The position numbers and the translations under genes are program-made. Under the pieces are notes generated by a model. It did not search any database and was not told the DNA's origin. It saw only the letters and a program-made list of their open reading frames with translations. From contig CAJOFW010000244.1 in NCBI GenBank assembly GCA_905234005.1, positions 1 through 6,444 of the forward strand: a DNA stretch of 6,444 nucleotides. Reading direction: 5' to 3'. Source of the DNA: an uncultured Oscillospiraceae bacterium. GTDB taxonomy: Bacteria; Bacillota; Clostridia; Oscillospirales; Oscillospiraceae. Below are positions 4,392 to 6,444 of the stretch, piece after piece (within the stretch, counting starts at the first letter, position 1; each line of letters opens with the position of its first letter).

Positions 4392-4735
4392 CCGACCCGT
4401 ACTATGACATCGCGGAGGACTGGGAGCTCGTCGCGGCAAGCTTCCAGTCCATGTACGGGGTTCGGCTGTCGCGGGAGCTGGGCGGGATGAAGTATCGGGA
4501 GTTCTCGGCGCTGCTGGCGGGGCTGGACGGCGAGACGCCGCTGGGGCGGGTCACGGCGATCCGGTCGGAGAACGACCCGAAGAGGCTCCGGGAGTTCACG
4601 CCGGAGATGCGCCGCATACGGTCGCGCTGGCTGACGCGGCAGGCCGCGAGGATGCCGCAGAAGAAAGCCGACGACGCGATCGAGGCGCTGCGGCTGGCGT
4701 TTGTGAATATGGCAGGAGGCGAGAGGCATGGATGA
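4388..4735 (+). CDS. Tail assembly chaperone, C-terminal (T-like, Gp15-type) extension made by -1 frameshift
   Basis: After the slip the frame reads ITDPYYDIAEDWELVAASFQ and then MYGVRLSRELGGMKYREFSALLAGL, DGETPLGRVTAIRSEN and a basic C-terminus (RIRSRWLTRQAARMPQKK). This is the conserved C-terminal half of the Bacteriophage Gp15 family. There is no plausible start with a Shine-Dalgarno between 4388 and 4451, and ATG 4451 falls inside the conserved domain, so a -1 shift from the 4095 gene is the likely expression route. The fusion would be about 213 residues, close to single-frame Gp15 proteins of other phages. By analogy with lambda gpGT, the extension recruits tail tube subunits to the tape measure complex. 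The stop (4733-4735) overlaps the tape measure start. Confidence 0.8.
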   Translation: MTDPYYDIAEDWELVAASFQSMYGVRLSRELGGMKYREFSALLAGLDGETPLGRVTAIRSENDPKRLREFTPEMRRIRSRWLTRQAARMPQKKADDAIEALRLAFVNMAGGERHG

Positions 4736-6444
4736 AATCATCCGCGTTGGGCTGGGCGTGTCGCTGGACGCCCGGCCGCTTGCGCGGCAGACGGAATCGC
4801 TCCGGCGGACGCTGGAGCGGAAATTCGAGGGCATCGGCAGAGACCTCGAGAGGGCGGTCGGCGGCGTCGATTTTTCGGGCGCCGGGAAAAACGCGGCGCT
4901 CGGGCTGGAGCTTGGCGTCGCGCCGGAGCTTGCGTCGCTGCGGGAGGCTGTACGGGAGGCGGCGGAGAGCCTCGGCGAGGAGCTGGGCGAGGGGCTTGCG
5001 CGCCGGTTTCGGACGAGAGACATCCTCGCGGCGTGGTCGGCGGAGATCGGCACGCTCAGAAGCCTGTGGGACGAGCTCGGCGATTCGATGGGCCTTGCGT
5101 TCGCGGCGGCGATGACGCCGGCGATCGAGTCGCTGAACGAATTCATGACGGCGGTCGTCCGGGCGGCGAATACGTTCAAGTCGTTCATCGTGTCGCTGTT
5201 TGTGAAGCGGTCGGAGGACGTGGCGGAGAGCGTGACGGCGGTCGGCGAGAGCGCGACGGCCACGAGTAAGAGCGTGACGACGGCCGCGGCGGCGGTGAAG
5301 CGGAGCCTGATGGCGTTCGACCAGATCAACAGGCTGACGGCGGCGTCGACCGGGTCGTCCGGATCGTCCGGCGGCAGCCTCCTCGTCGATGAGGAGTACG
5401 ACCTCACCGGCAACGTCTTCGGCGAGCTGCTGCGGGAGATGGTTGAGAACGGAAACTTCGAGGAGGCCGGCGAGCTGCTGGCGCTCAAGGTCGGCGAGAT
5501 CACGGACAGGCTGCGTGAGGCGCTCGGCGACGAGGCGTTCCGGTCGCGGCTGGAGGACGCTCTGTCGGCGGTGACGGAGACCGTGAACGGCTTTCTGACC
5601 GGGATGACGTTCGCGGACGAGGACATTCAGAGCGTGGCCGGACGGATCGGCGGGCTCATCGGCGACGCGGCGGGGCTTGCGCTCGATTCGATCCATACGG
5701 TGCTCGCCGGGGTGGACTGGACGAAGGTCGGCCTCGCGGCGGCGGAGTTCGTAAACGGCGGGCTGGAGGCCATGCGTGAACACGATTCGAACCTCGGCAC
5801 GGTCATCGCCGACTGGCTGAACGCGAAGATACACGCGCTGGGCGGATACTTCGCCGGGCTTGACTGGGAGCTGATCGGCGATACGCTCGCGGAGAATCTG
5901 AACGCGCTGTTCGAGAACGTCGACTGGGCCGGGGTCGCCGGGACGCTCAGCGACGGCGTGATCGGCGTGCTCGATACGTTTACGACGTTCCTCGAGGAGG
6001 CTGACTGGGAGGCCATCGGCCGGGACGTGGCGGAGCTTGTGCGGTCGGTGGACTGGTCGGGCATCGTATCCGGGCTGCGGGAGGGTATCGCGGCGGCGCT
6101 CGAGGCGTCGGACGACTTCCTCGCCGGGCTGATCGGCGGGCTGTTCGCGTCCGGCGACGGGGACGTGTCGGACGCCGGCGTGACGGCGGGGCTGCGGTTT
6201 CTCGCCGGTATCGCGTCGTCGCTGGCCGATCCGACGGACTGGGCGCGGGCGAACGTGTTCTCGCCGCTCTCGGCGGCGCTGGCGGCGGCCGGCGCTCTCG
6301 CCGTGGAGGTCGCGGCGGTGATCACAACGACGGCGGAGGAGGTACGGACGGCGTTCAAGGAGAAGTGGGCGGCGCTGGCCGACCGGGCTTTGGCGTTCGT
6401 CGGTGAGATCACGACGACGGCGGGGGAGGTACGGACGGCGTTCA
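4728..6444 (+). CDS. Tape measure protein (partial, runs off the window)
   Basis: ATG 4728 follows AGGAGG (4714-4719) with an 8-base spacer and overlaps the chaperone stop; the frame stays open to the last base (572 complete codons). Features in order: a helical N-terminus (MDEIIRVGLGVSLDARPL); a MTPAIESLNEF...FIVSLFVKR segment (about residues 123-160); the family-typical LMAFDQINRL motif (194-203, FDQIN at 197-201); and a Gly/Ser linker (208-217). A region with recurring Asp-Trp motifs follows (Trp331, 380, 400, 427, 443, 505), then a hydrophobic Ala-rich stretch (about 512-530) and the start of a 29-residue tandem repeat (532 on). Such proteins set tail length and are expelled during DNA entry. 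Location after the chaperone pair is diagnostic. The domain before FDQIN looks shorter than the several hundred residues I recall in relatives. Confidence 0.88.
   Translation, partial: MDEIIRVGLGVSLDARPLARQTESLRRTLERKFEGIGRDLERAVGGVDFSGAGKNAALGLELGVAPELASLREAVREAAESLGEELGEGLARRFRTRDILAAWSAEIGTLRSLWDELGDSMGLAFAAAMTPAIESLNEFMTAVVRAANTFKSFIVSLFVKRSEDVAESVTAVGESATATSKSVTTAAAAVKRSLMAFDQINRLTAASTGSSGSSGGSLLVDEEYDLTGNVFGELLREMVENGNFEEAGELLALKVGEITDRLREALGDEAFRSRLEDALSAVTETVNGFLTGMTFADEDIQSVAGRIGGLIGDAAGLALDSIHTVLAGVDWTKVGLAAAEFVNGGLEAMREHDSNLGTVIADWLNAKIHALGGYFAGLDWELIGDTLAENLNALFENVDWAGVAGTLSDGVIGVLDTFTTFLEEADWEAIGRDVAELVRSVDWSGIVSGLREGIAAALEASDDFLAGLIGGLFASGDGDVSDAGVTAGLRFLAGIASSLADPTDWARANVFSPLSAALAAAGALAVEVAAVITTTAEEVRTAFKEKWAALADRALAFVGEITTTAGEVRTAF
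6321..6444 (+). repeat. 29-residue (87-bp) tandem repeat inside the tape measure gene
   Basis: ATCACAACGACGGCGGAGGA at 6321 recurs with few changes at 6408, exactly 87 bases later. Both copies encode ITTTA(E/G)EVRTAF, followed in the first by KEKWAALADRALAFVGE. The second copy runs off the window, so the copy number is unknown. Amphipathic helical repeats of this kind are normal in tape measure proteins, and their number helps set tail length. Confidence 0.8.

Noticed and set aside
4316..6412. Long minus-strand ORFs (436, 412 and 261 codons) opposite the chaperone and tape measure genes
   Set aside because: Ser/Arg/Pro-rich antisense shadows; the plus-strand frame from 4728 is continuously open with tape measure motifs.

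Overview
This window is a piece of the head-to-tail structural module of a long-tailed (siphovirus-type) bacteriophage or prophage. The genes are very GC-rich, especially at third codon positions. Nearly every gene is led by a strong AGGAGG-type Shine-Dalgarno, and the protein families are those of Firmicutes siphoviruses. I infer a high-GC Clostridia host, such as a gut Oscillospiraceae-like bacterium. The host is an inference, and nothing in the window separates an integrated prophage from a free phage genome.

Layout, left to right. (1) 1-175: a terminator hairpin, then an AT-richer stretch with two interleaved families of short direct repeats and a perfect 6-3-6 palindrome overlapping a TTGACA box. 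(2) 176-322: a small single-membrane-segment protein. (3) 399-2053: head genes, with a scaffold-like protein, a GC-rich hairpin and then the HK97-fold major capsid protein. (4) 2031-3353: the neck genes, mostly overlapping or touching and translationally coupled. They are a head-tail connector (adaptor), a head-completion protein whose reading frame is broken by one base, a 50-residue ORF where a ~120-residue neck protein normally sits, and a Minor_capsid_3/tail-terminator-like protein. (5) 3360-3800: the major tail tube protein. (6) 3819-4082: a self-contained minus-strand cassette with a near-consensus promoter, a Shine-Dalgarno, a 50-residue ORF and a strong hairpin. It is inserted between the tail tube and tail chaperone genes in the manner of a phage 'moron'. 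(7) 4095-4735: the tail assembly chaperone in two overlapping frames (a Gp15-type protein split as in lambda G/GT), joined by a probable -1 ribosomal frameshift. (8) 4728-6444: the tape measure protein, open to the window edge.

The genes form an assembly line. Scaffold and capsid protein build the procapsid. The adaptor, stopper and terminator proteins close the head and cap the tail. The tail tube protein polymerises around the tape measure, which is kept soluble by the chaperone and its frameshifted extension. The least ordinary parts are the minus-strand cassette, the repeat/operator region upstream of the small membrane protein, the one-base frame break at about 2587, and the shrunken neck ORF at 2809-2961.
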